Shown in pieces: positions 37,458 to 46,766 of a stretch of DNA of 64,000 nucleotides (position 1 is the stretch's first letter; each line of letters begins with the position of its first letter). Position numbers and translations under genes: made by a program. The notes below the pieces were generated by a model. That model was not told the origin of the DNA. It saw only the letters and a list, made by a program, of their open reading frames with translations, and made no database searches. The stretch is from Arcanobacterium phocae (GTDB lineage: Bacteria > Actinomycetota > Actinomycetes > Actinomycetales > Actinomycetaceae), in assembly GCF_018913465.1 (NCBI RefSeq), contig NZ_JABAPM010000002.1:248001-312000 (forward strand), given 5' to 3'.

Positions 37458-37500
37458 CTATAGTTTTGACCGCGGTGAAGTCATCACGCCGGTTCGTTAG
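37320..37500 (+). pseudogene. Displaced original 3' end of cydC
   Basis: Bases 37320-37457 repeat the cydC end (four mismatches), and the frame goes on to VYSFDRGEVITPVR and a stop at 37500. No start codon or upstream cydC sequence precedes it. An in-frame ATG at 37297 in the cassette makes a short ORF by chance. This is the tail left behind when the cassette entered, and it marks the right edge. Confidence 0.88.
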
Positions 37501-37536
37501 CCACCCGGCGTTCTAGCCAGCCGGCATTCTCCCTAA

Positions 37537-37606
37537 CACAAAATCTCGCCCAGCGACACGGTAGGCCCATATAGAGCACTATCGTCACGTGGGGCGAGAT
37601 TTTGTG
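37537..37606. terminator. Bidirectional terminator between cydC locus and HNH nuclease gene
   Basis: Perfect 15-base arms (CACAAAATCTCGCCC and complement, 37537-37551 and 37592-37606) with a 40-base loop. The arms end in A- and T-runs suited to termination on both strands. It probably served the original cydDC operon. Confidence 0.75.
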
Positions 37607-37638
37607 CATATACCTAACTCAGGTCTATCGAGGCGTCT

Positions 37639-38376
37639 TTACAGTCCGCATTCTGTTTGTAAGGTATGAATTAAGCTCTTTTTATCTTGATCTCCTAGAG
37701 TAAAACCAACAGAGTTATACTTCTGTAAAACTTCGCTCATCCTCACCGCATATTCGCACCGGTAAGAAGTATTGTCAGGCATCCATTCTGCTGGACCTTT
37801 ATCGGATTTTACGATATTCGCTCGTTGTTCAACAGCTACAAGATTGATTGGGTCATTGGCGAACTCTTCCAATAGCTTCTTCTTACCTTCTTGTGCTAGT
37901 TTCCACGCTCCATGTCGATATGCATAGCCGAGCGGTATCACGTGGTCAATTTGCACCTTGCTCGCATTTTTTGCACGGTCAAATTGAATCGTCTGTCCAG
38001 TGTACGGATCTTCAAGTGTGCCGCTGTAAACGGTTGCGTTCTTACACTTCCTGACACCCTGACCAATACCTTGTTCTCTGGTTTGGACACCCGGACGGGG
38101 AGAAAAATCAACGTTCGTAAGATCTCGCGCAAGAATATCATTTCGAGTATCGCACTGATTGTGATCCATGTCTTTCCATGGAGTGCCAAATAATTTTGTC
38201 CTATTCCCGGTGTATCCAAGCCCGTTATGGGGATCTGGTATATCTTGTGACAGTCCTGTTTCAAGGAAAGTCAAGGCCTGCGACGCACGAGGCGCTAAGT
38301 CATCGTTAGGCACTGCGTTGGCAATGCCTACTGGCGCAAGGCTAAGCGCGGCTGAAAGAACTAAACGAGTAAACAT
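37639..38376 (-). CDS. Secreted HNH-family (DUF1524-like) nuclease
   Basis: The 245-residue protein has a signal peptide (residues 1-21, ending NA before VPND) and a beta-beta-alpha metal nuclease core: DHNQCDTRNDILARDL (about 71-86), VQIDHVIPLGYAYRHGAW with D144 and H145, NDPINLVAVEQRANIVKSDKGP with N178 and N187, and AEWMPDNTSYRCEY. This matches the secreted actinobacterial HNH family near GmrSD C-terminal domains. It is likely an extracellular DNase for nutrient release, DNA clearance or competition. ATG 38376 has AAGGGGA five bases upstream. No immunity gene is adjacent. It lies next to the cydC cassette. Confidence 0.9.
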   Translation of the reverse strand: MFTRLVLSAALSLAPVGIANAVPNDDLAPRASQALTFLETGLSQDIPDPHNGLGYTGNRTKLFGTPWKDMDHNQCDTRNDILARDLTNVDFSPRPGVQTREQGIGQGVRKCKNATVYSGTLEDPYTGQTIQFDRAKNASKVQIDHVIPLGYAYRHGAWKLAQEGKKKLLEEFANDPINLVAVEQRANIVKSDKGPAEWMPDNTSYRCEYAVRMSEVLQKYNSVGFTLGDQDKKSLIHTLQTECGL

Positions 38377-38698
38377 ATATTCCCCTTACCTAGTGGTTCA
38401 AACACACAAATCATATGCCTAGGGAGCCTGGATCGAGTACGACATCGTTAGAACCAATAGGTGTTTCGGGGCTAATAGGCGATTATCTAGTTAAATGCAC
38501 GCGTCGAAAGTGTGTCCGGCTTTTGCGCGAAATATTCGGCATTAGCCCGACTATGGAATTTTTGTCCATCTGCAATTCTGTGGCTGTCGGCAAAACTGGG
38601 TAATAGTGCAAACCTAGGCGTATATCGCCAAGGTTTGCACTTTTACCAAGATTAGTGGACACCTTCTGTTTACTCGCGGCACTGTTAAACTTAATCCC
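38377..38698. other. Intergenic region between nuclease and proC
   Basis: No gene is seen. It holds the divergent promoters and palindrome copy 2. On the plus strand TAAACT (38686-38691) ends seven bases before the proC ATG, a spacing expected for a leaderless transcript. Confidence 0.5.
38599..38647. repeat. Dispersed intergenic palindrome, copy 2
   Basis: Twenty-two-base arms (38599-38620 and 38626-38647; first part GGTAATAGTGCAAACCTAGG) pair with two mismatches around TATAT. It shares the preceding AAACTG and the arm sequence with copy 3 at 50748 and the core with copy 1 at 2532. It lies about 50 bases before proC. Confidence 0.8.
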
Positions 38699-39496
38699 AT
38701 GACAACTCTTGGTTTTATCGGTGCTGGTTCGATGGCCAGCGCAATTATGCACGGCCTGGTCTCTTCCGGTACGCCCGGTGGTGACATAATTTTTTCGCGG
38801 CGCAATGCCGACGCCGGTAACCAACTAGCTACCGATCTCCAAGCCAGTTTCACTATCGATAACAGTGAGGTAGCACGAGCCAGCCACATCCTCGTCCTAG
38901 CAGTCAAGCCATATCTGGTTGCTAGTATTCTTGACGAGATTAGCCCGCACCTTTCTCCTGACACCATCATTGTTTCGGTGGCGGCGGGGGTATCGCTCGC
39001 GGATCTCGCTGAGCATTTGCCAGCAGGCCAGCCGACTGTGCGCGCCATGCCAAATGTTAATGCACACATCCGTCAATCCATGACTGGACTATGCGCGAAT
39101 AAGTACGTCACTGAATCAGCCGCCCGCCAGGTATGGACGATGTTTGAAGCCATCGGACAAGTAGCAGATATTCCTGAAGAACTCTTCTCCGCATTTTCAG
39201 CAATCGCCGGCTGTTCTCCAGCCTGGACATACACCTATATTGATGCGTTGGCACGTGCCGCGCTCGCGGAAGGGATGACGAAGCGCGAAGCCGTACGGTG
39301 CGCCGCTCAAGCCGTCCTTGGTTCTGCCCGTATGGTTCTCGATTCACTCGATACTGCTGTCCCGGCCGAACTAGTAGATCGCGTTACCTCACCCGGCGGC
39401 ACGACTATTGCTGGATTACTTGCCATGGAAGACGCCGGATTCTCCCCTGCTGTCATCGCCGGCGTACGCGCTGCGGTCGCGCGTGATAAAGAGTAA
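38699..39496 (+). CDS. proC: Pyrroline-5-carboxylate reductase
   Basis: ProC makes proline from pyrroline-5-carboxylate with NAD(P)H. The 265-residue protein begins TTLGFIGAGSMASAIMHGL (dinucleotide-binding GxGxMA) and has VKPYLVASIL, SVAAGVSL, RAMPNVNAHI and the C-terminal signature VTSPGGTTIAGLLAMED near residue 220. No Shine-Dalgarno precedes the ATG; a -10-like TAAACT seven bases upstream suggests a leaderless mRNA. It is followed by valS at 72 bases on the same strand. Confidence 0.96.
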   Translation: MTTLGFIGAGSMASAIMHGLVSSGTPGGDIIFSRRNADAGNQLATDLQASFTIDNSEVARASHILVLAVKPYLVASILDEISPHLSPDTIIVSVAAGVSLADLAEHLPAGQPTVRAMPNVNAHIRQSMTGLCANKYVTESAARQVWTMFEAIGQVADIPEELFSAFSAIAGCSPAWTYTYIDALARAALAEGMTKREAVRCAAQAVLGSARMVLDSLDTAVPAELVDRVTSPGGTTIAGLLAMEDAGFSPAVIAGVRAAVARDKE

Positions 39497-39568
39497 AGCA
39501 GGCCAACGTGACACCTGCCACCGTGCAGACCAAGGCATGAGAATGCCAAAACGTGGAACAATAGAACC

Positions 39569-42244
39569 ATGACTGAAAATAATTCCGCATTGCTCGATAA
39601 CACCGAGGTTCCGGACAAGGCATCGCTCGAAGGTCTAGAAGATCGTTGGGGTAAGGCTTGGGCCGAGAACGGCACTTACCGCTTCGACCGGGAAACTTCG
39701 CGTACCCAGGTCTACTCGATTGACACCCCACCACCAACTGTTTCTGGTTCGCTACACGTGGGCCACGTGTTCAGCTATACCCATACAGATACAGTTGCCC
39801 GCTACAAGCGTATGCAGGGGATGAATGTCTTCTACCCGATGGGCTGGGATGACAACGGCCTACCAACAGAACGCCGGGTACAAAACTATTATGGTGTGCG
39901 CGTTGATCCGTCGTTGCTATACGTACCAAATTTTGTGCCGCCGCATGATGGTGGTGATGGCAAGTCGATCAAGTTCGCTGACCAGATGCCTATTTCCCGA
40001 CCAAACTTTATCGAGTTGTGTTGGAAGCTAACCCAAGAGGACGAACAGCAGTTTGAAGCGTTGTGGCGTCATCTTGGCCTGTCAGTCGACTGGGAGCAGA
40101 ATTACCAAACCATTGGTTCTAAGGCACAAAAGGTTGCCCAGGCTGCTTTCATTAAGAATCTTGAACGTGGCGAAGCCTACCAGGCACAAGCCCCGGGTCT
40201 GTGGGATATTACCTTCCAGACCGCAGTTGCCCAGGCTGAATTGGAAGCCCGCGAATACCCTGGCGCATACCATTCACTTGCGTTCCATCGTACCGACGGC
40301 GGTGACGACGTCGTTATCGAAACTACCCGTCCAGAATTACTGCCGGCTTGTGTAGCACTTATTGCTCACCCAGACGATGAACGCTACCAAGAATTGTTCG
40401 GCACAACTGTTACCTCGCCAGTCTTCGGCGTCGAAATTCCAGTCCTACCTCATCCACAGGCAGAGATGGACAAGGGTGCGGGAATTGCGATGTGCTGTAC
40501 GTTTGGCGATGTTACCGACGTCGTCTGGTGGCGCGAGCTGGCGCTGCCAATGCGCTCGGTGCTTGGCAAAGATGGCCGCTTGCTGAACGAGACCCCAGAG
40601 TGGATCACTACCCCGGCAGGCGTTTCGATGTACGAAGCGATGGCTGGCAAGACCACATTCTCTGCTCGTAAAGCACTTGTCGAAAAGTTGGCGGAAACCG
40701 GCGAAATGCTTGGTGAACCAAAGCCAACCACTCGTATGACGAACTTCTTCGAAAAGGGCGATAAGCCACTCGAAATCGTCACCTCCCGACAGTGGTACAT
40801 CCGCAACGGCGGTCGCCCGCATGAGGATTCCAACGGCAAGGATCTGCGCGATAACCTCTTGGCTCGCGGTGAAGAAGTTGCTTTCCATCCTGACTTTATG
40901 CGGGTTCGCTACAATAACTGGGTTGAAGGTTTGAACACTGACTGGCTCGTGTCCCGTCAGCGTTTCTTCGGCGTTCCGTTGCCATTGTGGTACCGTGTCA
41001 CTGAAGCTGGCGATGTTGATTACGACGACGTTATCGTTCCGTCTATCGACCAGCTCCCGATCGATCCAACCACCGATGTTCCAGAAGGGTTCGCTGCTGA
41101 GCAGCGTGGCCAGGCTGGCGGCTTCGTTGGCGAAGTTGACATTATGGATACTTGGGCTACCTCATCTCTCACCCCGGAAATTGCCGGCGGCTGGTTAACT
41201 GACGAAGATTTATTCGCCAAGGTTTACCCGATGGATGTTCGCCCACAGGGCCAGGACATTATTCGTACCTGGCTCTTCTCCACTATGGTTCGTGCCCATC
41301 TCGAATTTGATGACGTCCCATGGAAGCATGCTGCTATCTCAGGCTGGATCTTGGATCCGGACCGTAAGAAGATGAGTAAGTCCAAGGGTAACGTTGTGAC
41401 CCCGATGGGTCTGCTAGAAAAGCATGGTTCGGACGCGGTTCGCTATTGGGCGGCTTCGGCACGCTTGGGTACTGATGCAGCTTTCGATGAGCAGCAGATG
41501 AAGATTGGTCGTCGCTTGGCGATGAAGCTTCTTAATGCTTCGAAGTTTGCGTTGCAGATGGGCGGCGCTGGCGTGAAGGTCGATCTCGATTCTTCTGCGG
41601 TCACCGAACCGCTCGACCGCGCTATGCTGGCTGAGCTTGCTCACGTGGTTGAACAAGCAACTCAAGCATTCGAGAACTACGATCACACTCGAGCACTTGA
41701 AATCTCCGAAACGTGTTTCTGGACTTTCTGCGATGACTACCTCGAGCTTGTTAAGGATCGCGCATATGACCGGGACGGAAAGTATGCTGCCGCTGGCCAT
41801 ACCGATGCAGTACGCTCTGCACGTGTTGCGTTGAACCTTGCAGTGGATACGTTCGTTCGTTTATTCGCTCCGATCCTGCCATACGCAGCTGAGGAGGTCT
41901 GGTCATGGTATCGCACTGGATCTGTTCATCGTGCACAGTGGCCATCGATTGTTCCATTGGCTCAAGCTTCTGGTGATGCCGATCCAGCTACCTTACACGT
42001 TGCAAGTCAAGCGTTGGCAGCGCTGCGCAAAATTAAGTCGGAAAACAAGGTCTCACAGCGTACCTCGTTCCACACTGTCACGCTGACAGTTCCGGAACTC
42101 GACGCGGCGAAGATTGCTGCGGTTAGCTCCGATATTGTTGCGGCCGCTCACGTAGATGGCCAGTTCGTCGTCGAAACAAGCGATGTGGAAACACCGACTG
42201 TGACGGCTTACGACCTAGCTGAACCAGAGCCAAAGAAGAAGTAA
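39569..42244 (+). CDS. valS: Valyl-tRNA synthetase
   Basis: ValS charges tRNA-Val and edits threonine. The 891-residue class I enzyme has PPPTVSGSLHVGHVF with the HIGH-type HVGH (about residue 65), GWDDNGLPTERRVQ, the editing domain (VIETTRPELLPACVALIAHP), WLVSRQRFFGVPLPLW and the KMSKS signature KKMSKSKGNVV. The anticodon-binding domain follows. The C-terminal end (LAEPEPKKK) is short; the long coiled-coil arm of E. coli ValS appears reduced. GGAA lies nine bases before the ATG. Confidence 0.97.
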   Translation: MTENNSALLDNTEVPDKASLEGLEDRWGKAWAENGTYRFDRETSRTQVYSIDTPPPTVSGSLHVGHVFSYTHTDTVARYKRMQGMNVFYPMGWDDNGLPTERRVQNYYGVRVDPSLLYVPNFVPPHDGGDGKSIKFADQMPISRPNFIELCWKLTQEDEQQFEALWRHLGLSVDWEQNYQTIGSKAQKVAQAAFIKNLERGEAYQAQAPGLWDITFQTAVAQAELEAREYPGAYHSLAFHRTDGGDDVVIETTRPELLPACVALIAHPDDERYQELFGTTVTSPVFGVEIPVLPHPQAEMDKGAGIAMCCTFGDVTDVVWWRELALPMRSVLGKDGRLLNETPEWITTPAGVSMYEAMAGKTTFSARKALVEKLAETGEMLGEPKPTTRMTNFFEKGDKPLEIVTSRQWYIRNGGRPHEDSNGKDLRDNLLARGEEVAFHPDFMRVRYNNWVEGLNTDWLVSRQRFFGVPLPLWYRVTEAGDVDYDDVIVPSIDQLPIDPTTDVPEGFAAEQRGQAGGFVGEVDIMDTWATSSLTPEIAGGWLTDEDLFAKVYPMDVRPQGQDIIRTWLFSTMVRAHLEFDDVPWKHAAISGWILDPDRKKMSKSKGNVVTPMGLLEKHGSDAVRYWAASARLGTDAAFDEQQMKIGRRLAMKLLNASKFALQMGGAGVKVDLDSSAVTEPLDRAMLAELAHVVEQATQAFENYDHTRALEISETCFWTFCDDYLELVKDRAYDRDGKYAAAGHTDAVRSARVALNLAVDTFVRLFAPILPYAAEEVWSWYRTGSVHRAQWPSIVPLAQASGDADPATLHVASQALAALRKIKSENKVSQRTSFHTVTLTVPELDAAKIAAVSSDIVAAAHVDGQFVVETSDVETPTVTAYDLAEPEPKKK

Positions 42245-42260
42245 ACTTTTCTCTTCAAAT

Positions 42261-42298
42261 ACGAGCCCGGCATTGACGTTACATCGTGCCGGGCTCGT
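42261..42298 (+). terminator. valS terminator hairpin
   Basis: Perfect 12-base arms (ACGAGCCCGGCA and complement) with a 14-base loop start 16 bases after the valS stop. There is no strong T-run, so efficiency is uncertain. Confidence 0.65.
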
Positions 42299-42406
42299 GC
42301 CATAATATGGCTATGTGCGTCGCACGCAACACACGCAATATCCTCCCCCTTCACAAAAACTTACGGTATCGTAGGAATGGTTAAGCGTTCCTGAAGGAGG
42401 ACCTCC

Positions 42407-44233
42407 GTGAGCAAGTATATTGAAGACGAAGGCGTAGCATTCATTCCTGGTCTAGTAAAAATATCCGATAATATGACCGTCCCGTCCACTATTCGGCGCT
42501 ATGGCGAGGAGCGATCCAAGCACGTCGTTATTGAACGCAAGTCAAATCTCGGCAACAACTGGGTGCCCGTCACATGGCATCAGCTCATCGAAGAGGTACG
42601 CTCCTTAGCGCGTGGCTTTATCGCCATGGGTGTACAGCCCGGCGATTGCATCGCGATTATGGCCCACACGTCATACGAATGGACGCTGTTCGACTTTGCG
42701 ATTCAATTCGCGGGCGCTCATGCTATCCCGATTTATGAGACCTCGTCGACTGCACAAGCAGAATGGATTATCCAAGACGCACACATCCGCTTTGCGATCG
42801 TGGAAAACCAGGGAATGTACAACGTTCTCGCACCAATTTTGGCAAAGTTTGACCATTTTGAAGACGCTTTCGTGATCAACGATGACGCCCAAGGGAGAAT
42901 CTCTGCTCGCGGAAATATCGAGGACGATCACATTATTGATGAGCGTATCGATGCGATCCACGCGGATGATCTGTGGACTATTATCTATACTTCTGGAACA
43001 ACTGGACGGCCTAAGGGCGCGGAGCTCTCGCATCGTAATGTATTGCATGTTGCCTTGAACGGACCGACTGATGAGGGTTTGACTAGCGTCATCTCATATA
43101 AAGGATCCCGCACACTTCTATTCTTACCACAAGCGCACGTCTTTGCTCGATTCATTAACCTGGTCGCAATGATTGGTAACGCCACTGTTGGATACTGTGG
43201 CACGAAGAATCTCGTAGCTGATATGCAGTCGTTCAAGCCAACTTTCATCTTGGCAGTGCCACGCATCTTCGAAAAGATTTACAACTCGGCCGACTCTAAA
43301 GCTGGTAAAGGCGTCAAACTGCGGCTATTCCGTACGTTTGCTAAGGTCGCAATTAACTATTCACGAGCACAAGGAACTGCTAAAGGCCCGTCAGCAAAGC
43401 TCACGGCACAGCATCGGCTGGGCGACAAGCTCGTTTATTCGAAGTTGCGGGAGATCACTGGTGGCAAGCTGCGCTACGCCATTTCCGGGGGCGCACCGCT
43501 GGGCGAACGGCTTGGCTCGTTCTTCCGCGGCATCGGGCTTACCGTGTTGGAAGGTTATGGTTTAACTGAGACTTCCGCACCAACAACAGTCAACCGATCA
43601 AACTATATGCGCATTGGGTCAGTTGGCCTGCCCTACCCTGGCTGTTACGTTAAGACTGCCGACGACGACGAAATTCTCATCAAGGGTGACCACGTCTTTC
43701 AGCGTTACCACAACGATCCCGAAGCTACGGCTGCTGCGTTTACGGACGACGGCTGGTTCCGTACCGGCGATATTGGGCGAATCGATGAAGATGACTTCGT
43801 ATGGATTACCGGACGCAAGAAGGAACTGATTGTCACCGCAGGTGGAAAGAATGTTGCGCCGGCTGTGTTGGAAGATCGGCTTCGTTCTCACCCGCTGATT
43901 TCACAGGTCGTTGTTGTTGGCGACAAGAAACCATTTATTGGAGCGTTGATAACGTTGGACGCCGAGGCTTTGCCACAGTGGCTTATGAACCACAACTTAC
44001 CGTCAATGACAGTTGCCGATGCTATTAGCGATCCACAGGTAATAGCTGCTGTTGACCGCGCAATAAAGCGAGTCAATGAGCGAGTTTCACGTGCGGAGTC
44101 TATCCGTAAGTTCACTATTCTTCCTACAGATTTCACTGTGGGTAACGGATACTTAACGCCGTCGTTGAAGGTCCGACGCAATGTAGTGTTGGAAGAATTC
44201 GCAGATTACATTCACGAGATCTACGGCGATTGA
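42407..44233 (+). CDS. Long-chain acyl-CoA ligase (AMP-binding, FadD15-like)
   Basis: The enzyme activates fatty acids to acyl-CoA through an acyl-adenylate. The 608-residue protein has the AMP-binding P-loop IIYTSGTTGRPKGAELSH (about 190-207), FLPQAHVFAR, the VLEGYGLTETSAPTTVN motif, GWFRTGDIGRID and the hinge/C-terminal lysine region GRKKELIVTAGGKNVAPA. It resembles actinobacterial FadD15-type ligases. The start is GTG 42407 with a perfect AAGGAGG seven bases upstream. It stands alone between two terminators. It could feed acyl-CoA to lipid synthesis or, with ETF, to oxidation; no other lipid genes are adjacent. Confidence 0.92.
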   Translation: MSKYIEDEGVAFIPGLVKISDNMTVPSTIRRYGEERSKHVVIERKSNLGNNWVPVTWHQLIEEVRSLARGFIAMGVQPGDCIAIMAHTSYEWTLFDFAIQFAGAHAIPIYETSSTAQAEWIIQDAHIRFAIVENQGMYNVLAPILAKFDHFEDAFVINDDAQGRISARGNIEDDHIIDERIDAIHADDLWTIIYTSGTTGRPKGAELSHRNVLHVALNGPTDEGLTSVISYKGSRTLLFLPQAHVFARFINLVAMIGNATVGYCGTKNLVADMQSFKPTFILAVPRIFEKIYNSADSKAGKGVKLRLFRTFAKVAINYSRAQGTAKGPSAKLTAQHRLGDKLVYSKLREITGGKLRYAISGGAPLGERLGSFFRGIGLTVLEGYGLTETSAPTTVNRSNYMRIGSVGLPYPGCYVKTADDDEILIKGDHVFQRYHNDPEATAAAFTDDGWFRTGDIGRIDEDDFVWITGRKKELIVTAGGKNVAPAVLEDRLRSHPLISQVVVVGDKKPFIGALITLDAEALPQWLMNHNLPSMTVADAISDPQVIAAVDRAIKRVNERVSRAESIRKFTILPTDFTVGNGYLTPSLKVRRNVVLEEFADYIHEIYGD

Positions 44234-44256
44234 TCGAAGCTCGTATTTAGTGACTT

Positions 44257-44289
44257 GGGCACGCGCTGGACATTGTCCAGCGCGTGCCC
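44257..44289. terminator. Terminator between acyl-CoA ligase and IMPase-family gene
   Basis: Perfect 14-base arms (GGGCACGCGCTGGA and complement) with a five-base loop, followed by TTATTTT on the plus strand, 23 bases after the ligase stop. Confidence 0.88.
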
Positions 44290-44334
44290 TTATTTTGGAG
44301 ACAATAGGCGCAAGTCAGCAAAAACGATCTAGCA

Positions 44335-45117
44335 TTACATAGCTTGGACGATTAGTCGATCGTGGATTCCCGAATGGACTGTCGGCCAGCCTGCAAGGAT
44401 AGAACCCTTATGCCGAACATCCAATGGAGTTCCGTCTAATCGAGTAACTAACGCACCTGTTTCTTGACAGATCAACATAGCGGCCGCGATATCCCATGGG
44501 GACACCCACAGGTGAACAAATGCTCCAGCACGTGAAGATGCTACTTCGACCAATTCCAGAGCTGCGGATCCATAACGCCGATGTCCACGCGAGTCTTTGA
44601 GAACTTCAATCAGACGTGGCAACGCATTCATTTCTTTCAGGTCAGTGATAACAACTGCCTCCGAATAAGGCCTCTCCGGGTCTACCTTTGGGAGCTCTTT
44701 TCCGTTGCAACGTGCACCTCCTCCGCGTATTGCGGTGTAGATTTTACTGCCAACAACGTCAGCCACCACGCCCAATACTGGCACTCCGTCCTCGCACAGA
44801 GCTAACGAGATCGCATAATCTCGATGTGTCTCAACGTAATTCATCGTGCCGTCAATCGGATCAAGTACCCAAACTCGCCCGTCGAAAGAATCGATACTAT
44901 GGTTTTCTTCGCCTAAAAGCGGATAGTCTGTTACATCAGCAAGCTTTCGCGCAATGATCTCTTCTACCTTTTTGTCGACTGCAGTTACGAGATCATTCCG
45001 ATTCGATTTAGTAGCTACTTTAAGATCGATACCGGGATTCAATGCTACTTCGCATGCTTCGACGACAATTTTCTCAGCGTATCCTAGTAGCTCTTCATAA
45101 CTTTTTACACCACTCAT
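44335..45117 (-). CDS. Inositol monophosphatase family protein
   Basis: From ATG 45117 (MSGVKSYEELLGYAEKI; GGAG seven bases upstream) the product has 260 residues. Metal-binding motifs of the Mg-dependent phosphatase family are complete: LLGEENHS (E70/E71), VWVLDPIDGTMNYV (D86, D89) and WVSPWDIAAAML. Family members hydrolyse inositol phosphate, histidinol phosphate or other sugar phosphates. It starts one base after the transporter gene stop, so the two are co-transcribed. With an organophosphate-type transporter beside it, I infer that it dephosphorylates an imported sugar or polyol phosphate. Confidence 0.92.
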   Translation of the reverse strand: MSGVKSYEELLGYAEKIVVEACEVALNPGIDLKVATKSNRNDLVTAVDKKVEEIIARKLADVTDYPLLGEENHSIDSFDGRVWVLDPIDGTMNYVETHRDYAISLALCEDGVPVLGVVADVVGSKIYTAIRGGGARCNGKELPKVDPERPYSEAVVITDLKEMNALPRLIEVLKDSRGHRRYGSAALELVEVASSRAGAFVHLWVSPWDIAAAMLICQETGALVTRLDGTPLDVRHKGSILAGWPTVHSGIHDRLIVQAM

Positions 45118-45118
45118 C

Positions 45119-46552
45119 TTACTTCTCCGATTCATTATTGTTATCTGACGATTGTGCAGCAAGGAATTGCCTATCTTTACGAAGCATACGCTCCTCAAAT
45201 ACTGCAACGAAAGCCAAGCAAATCAACCCGGCAACAGCAGAAATCATCAAGACTGTAAACGTTGATTCCCACCCATGGAAGACATGACCGAGTATTGTAA
45301 GGCCTTCTTTTTGTGGGTCTGCAATGCGGCCAAGGAGAACTTTTGCCATTGAGTCTCCAAATACGTAGCCGAAAGCTCGTGGTACAGCATTCACGACAAC
45401 CGTGGCGTTCTTGGGTGCAAAACCAATTACACAAATACCGATCAGCGTCACTGGACCAAAGATAAGGAAACCGATAAAGAACAATGCACCATAGACCACT
45501 GGAGCCGTCGTTGCCTGAGAGTAGATCCAAATTGGCAGAATCACCAACGCGATTCCAATGGCTGCAGTCAGAGCGCGGCGGCCACCCAGCTTGTCTGAGA
45601 AATAGCCCCACAATAGCGATCCCAACAAGCCGCCAATTTCGAGAGCAAATGTTGTATTAACAGCGGTATATTGTGAGAAGCCTAATTCCGTTTGTGCGTA
45701 GAGAACATTCCAGTTATCAATGCCAATTCGTACGGTATACGCAGCAACATTTGCTATGCACAATAGCCATACTGCAGGGTTCTTCAGGACGTATTCGATC
45801 AGAATCTGCCCCTTAGTCATCTGTGTAGCGACGACGTCGACCTGTGCTTTGGGCTCATCAAAAATTTCTTCGGCCGTCTCCCAACCAAGCTCTGCTGGAT
45901 CATCCTTGCCGAAGAAGAATCCCCAAATTCCGATTGGGATAGCGACGAGACCAGGAACGATAAACATACCTGCTACAGATCCACCAAAGAATGTATTAGC
46001 TCCCCAAACCGCAAGTATGCCTGCTATCATCGCACCCAGATTATGGGAAGCATTCCACCATCCAATAAATCTTCCGCGTAGCTTTCGTGGTGTCCATCGA
46101 TTCATTGTCGAATTCGAGCAAGGTCCGCCCGGAGCTTGGAATAAGCCATTGATTGACCATAACAAGATCAGGAATCCATATGGATGCCTCATAGTCATCA
46201 GAACGATGCCAATAATAACTGCAAGAATACCAGCAGATGTGACTAAGAAACTAAGCGCTTTTTTAGTATTTTTGCCGTCGAAATAAAACCCTAAGAATAA
46301 GCCTCCAAATCCGTAGGTTAACGAAAAGGCAAAACCAATGAGACCTAGCTCTGTGGTTGAAAAACCAGCCTGGGTGATGAGCTCTGGCTGAGCTGCTTTG
46401 AAATTTGTTCGTAACAAATAAAAAGCACCGTACCCAATAACCAGCACCGAGTATACTTTCATAAACTCTGCCAGCCAGCGTTTTCGCTGTACTGCCAGGG
46501 TTTCACCAGAACGTGGCAATCGATTGATAGCAAATAGACTTCGATTCTTCAT
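45119..46552 (-). CDS. Organophosphate:phosphate antiporter-like MFS transporter (UhpT/GlpT type)
   Basis: The 477-residue protein (start ATG 46552, AAGGAGG 11 bases upstream) has about 12 membrane helices. GYGAFYLLRTNFKAAQPEL, INGLFQAPGGPCSNSTMNRW and RGRFIGWWNASHNLGAMIAG match the OPA family that exchanges hexose phosphate or glycerol phosphate for inorganic phosphate; the two Arg positions (LLRTNF; RGRF region) fit phosphate binding. It is expressed from a promoter with an embedded LacI-type operator and followed by a phosphatase gene. Substrate is probably a sugar or polyol phosphate. Confidence 0.9.
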   Translation of the reverse strand: MKNRSLFAINRLPRSGETLAVQRKRWLAEFMKVYSVLVIGYGAFYLLRTNFKAAQPELITQAGFSTTELGLIGFAFSLTYGFGGLFLGFYFDGKNTKKALSFLVTSAGILAVIIGIVLMTMRHPYGFLILLWSINGLFQAPGGPCSNSTMNRWTPRKLRGRFIGWWNASHNLGAMIAGILAVWGANTFFGGSVAGMFIVPGLVAIPIGIWGFFFGKDDPAELGWETAEEIFDEPKAQVDVVATQMTKGQILIEYVLKNPAVWLLCIANVAAYTVRIGIDNWNVLYAQTELGFSQYTAVNTTFALEIGGLLGSLLWGYFSDKLGGRRALTAAIGIALVILPIWIYSQATTAPVVYGALFFIGFLIFGPVTLIGICVIGFAPKNATVVVNAVPRAFGYVFGDSMAKVLLGRIADPQKEGLTILGHVFHGWESTFTVLMISAVAGLICLAFVAVFEERMLRKDRQFLAAQSSDNNNESEK

Positions 46553-46638
46553 CTGGCCCACAACCTCCTTGTTGTATTTCCTTCTTCACCATTGAAGATG
46601 GCTCAGCTGACATATGAAGATAACCAACCGGTATAAAA

Positions 46639-46667
46639 ATGCTATTCAAACGATTGAACTATGTCAA
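46639..46667 (-). promoter_or_regulatory. Promoter of the transporter operon with LacI-type operator
   Basis: On the minus strand TTGACA (46662-46667) and TAGCAT (46639-46644) are exactly 17 bases apart. The spacer contains TTCAATCGTTTGAA (46645-46658), a near-perfect palindrome with the central CG typical of LacI-family operators. A repressor bound there would block polymerase. The lacI-family gene lies 100 bases upstream on the same strand. Confidence 0.8.
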
Positions 46668-46766
46668 GCAAAATACTCTATTTGTTTTAACAAATATTTA
46701 CGGGAGGCTACCATATGGATACATGTACCTGTGTACGCCTAACTGAATCCAGACGTCAAAAGGACG

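Noticed and set aside
37297-37500. Plus-strand ORF of 67 residues that begins in the cassette and runs through the displaced cydC end
   Set aside because: The ATG lies in antisense sequence of another remnant with no ribosome-binding site; the meaningful part is the cydC tail, annotated as a pseudogene.
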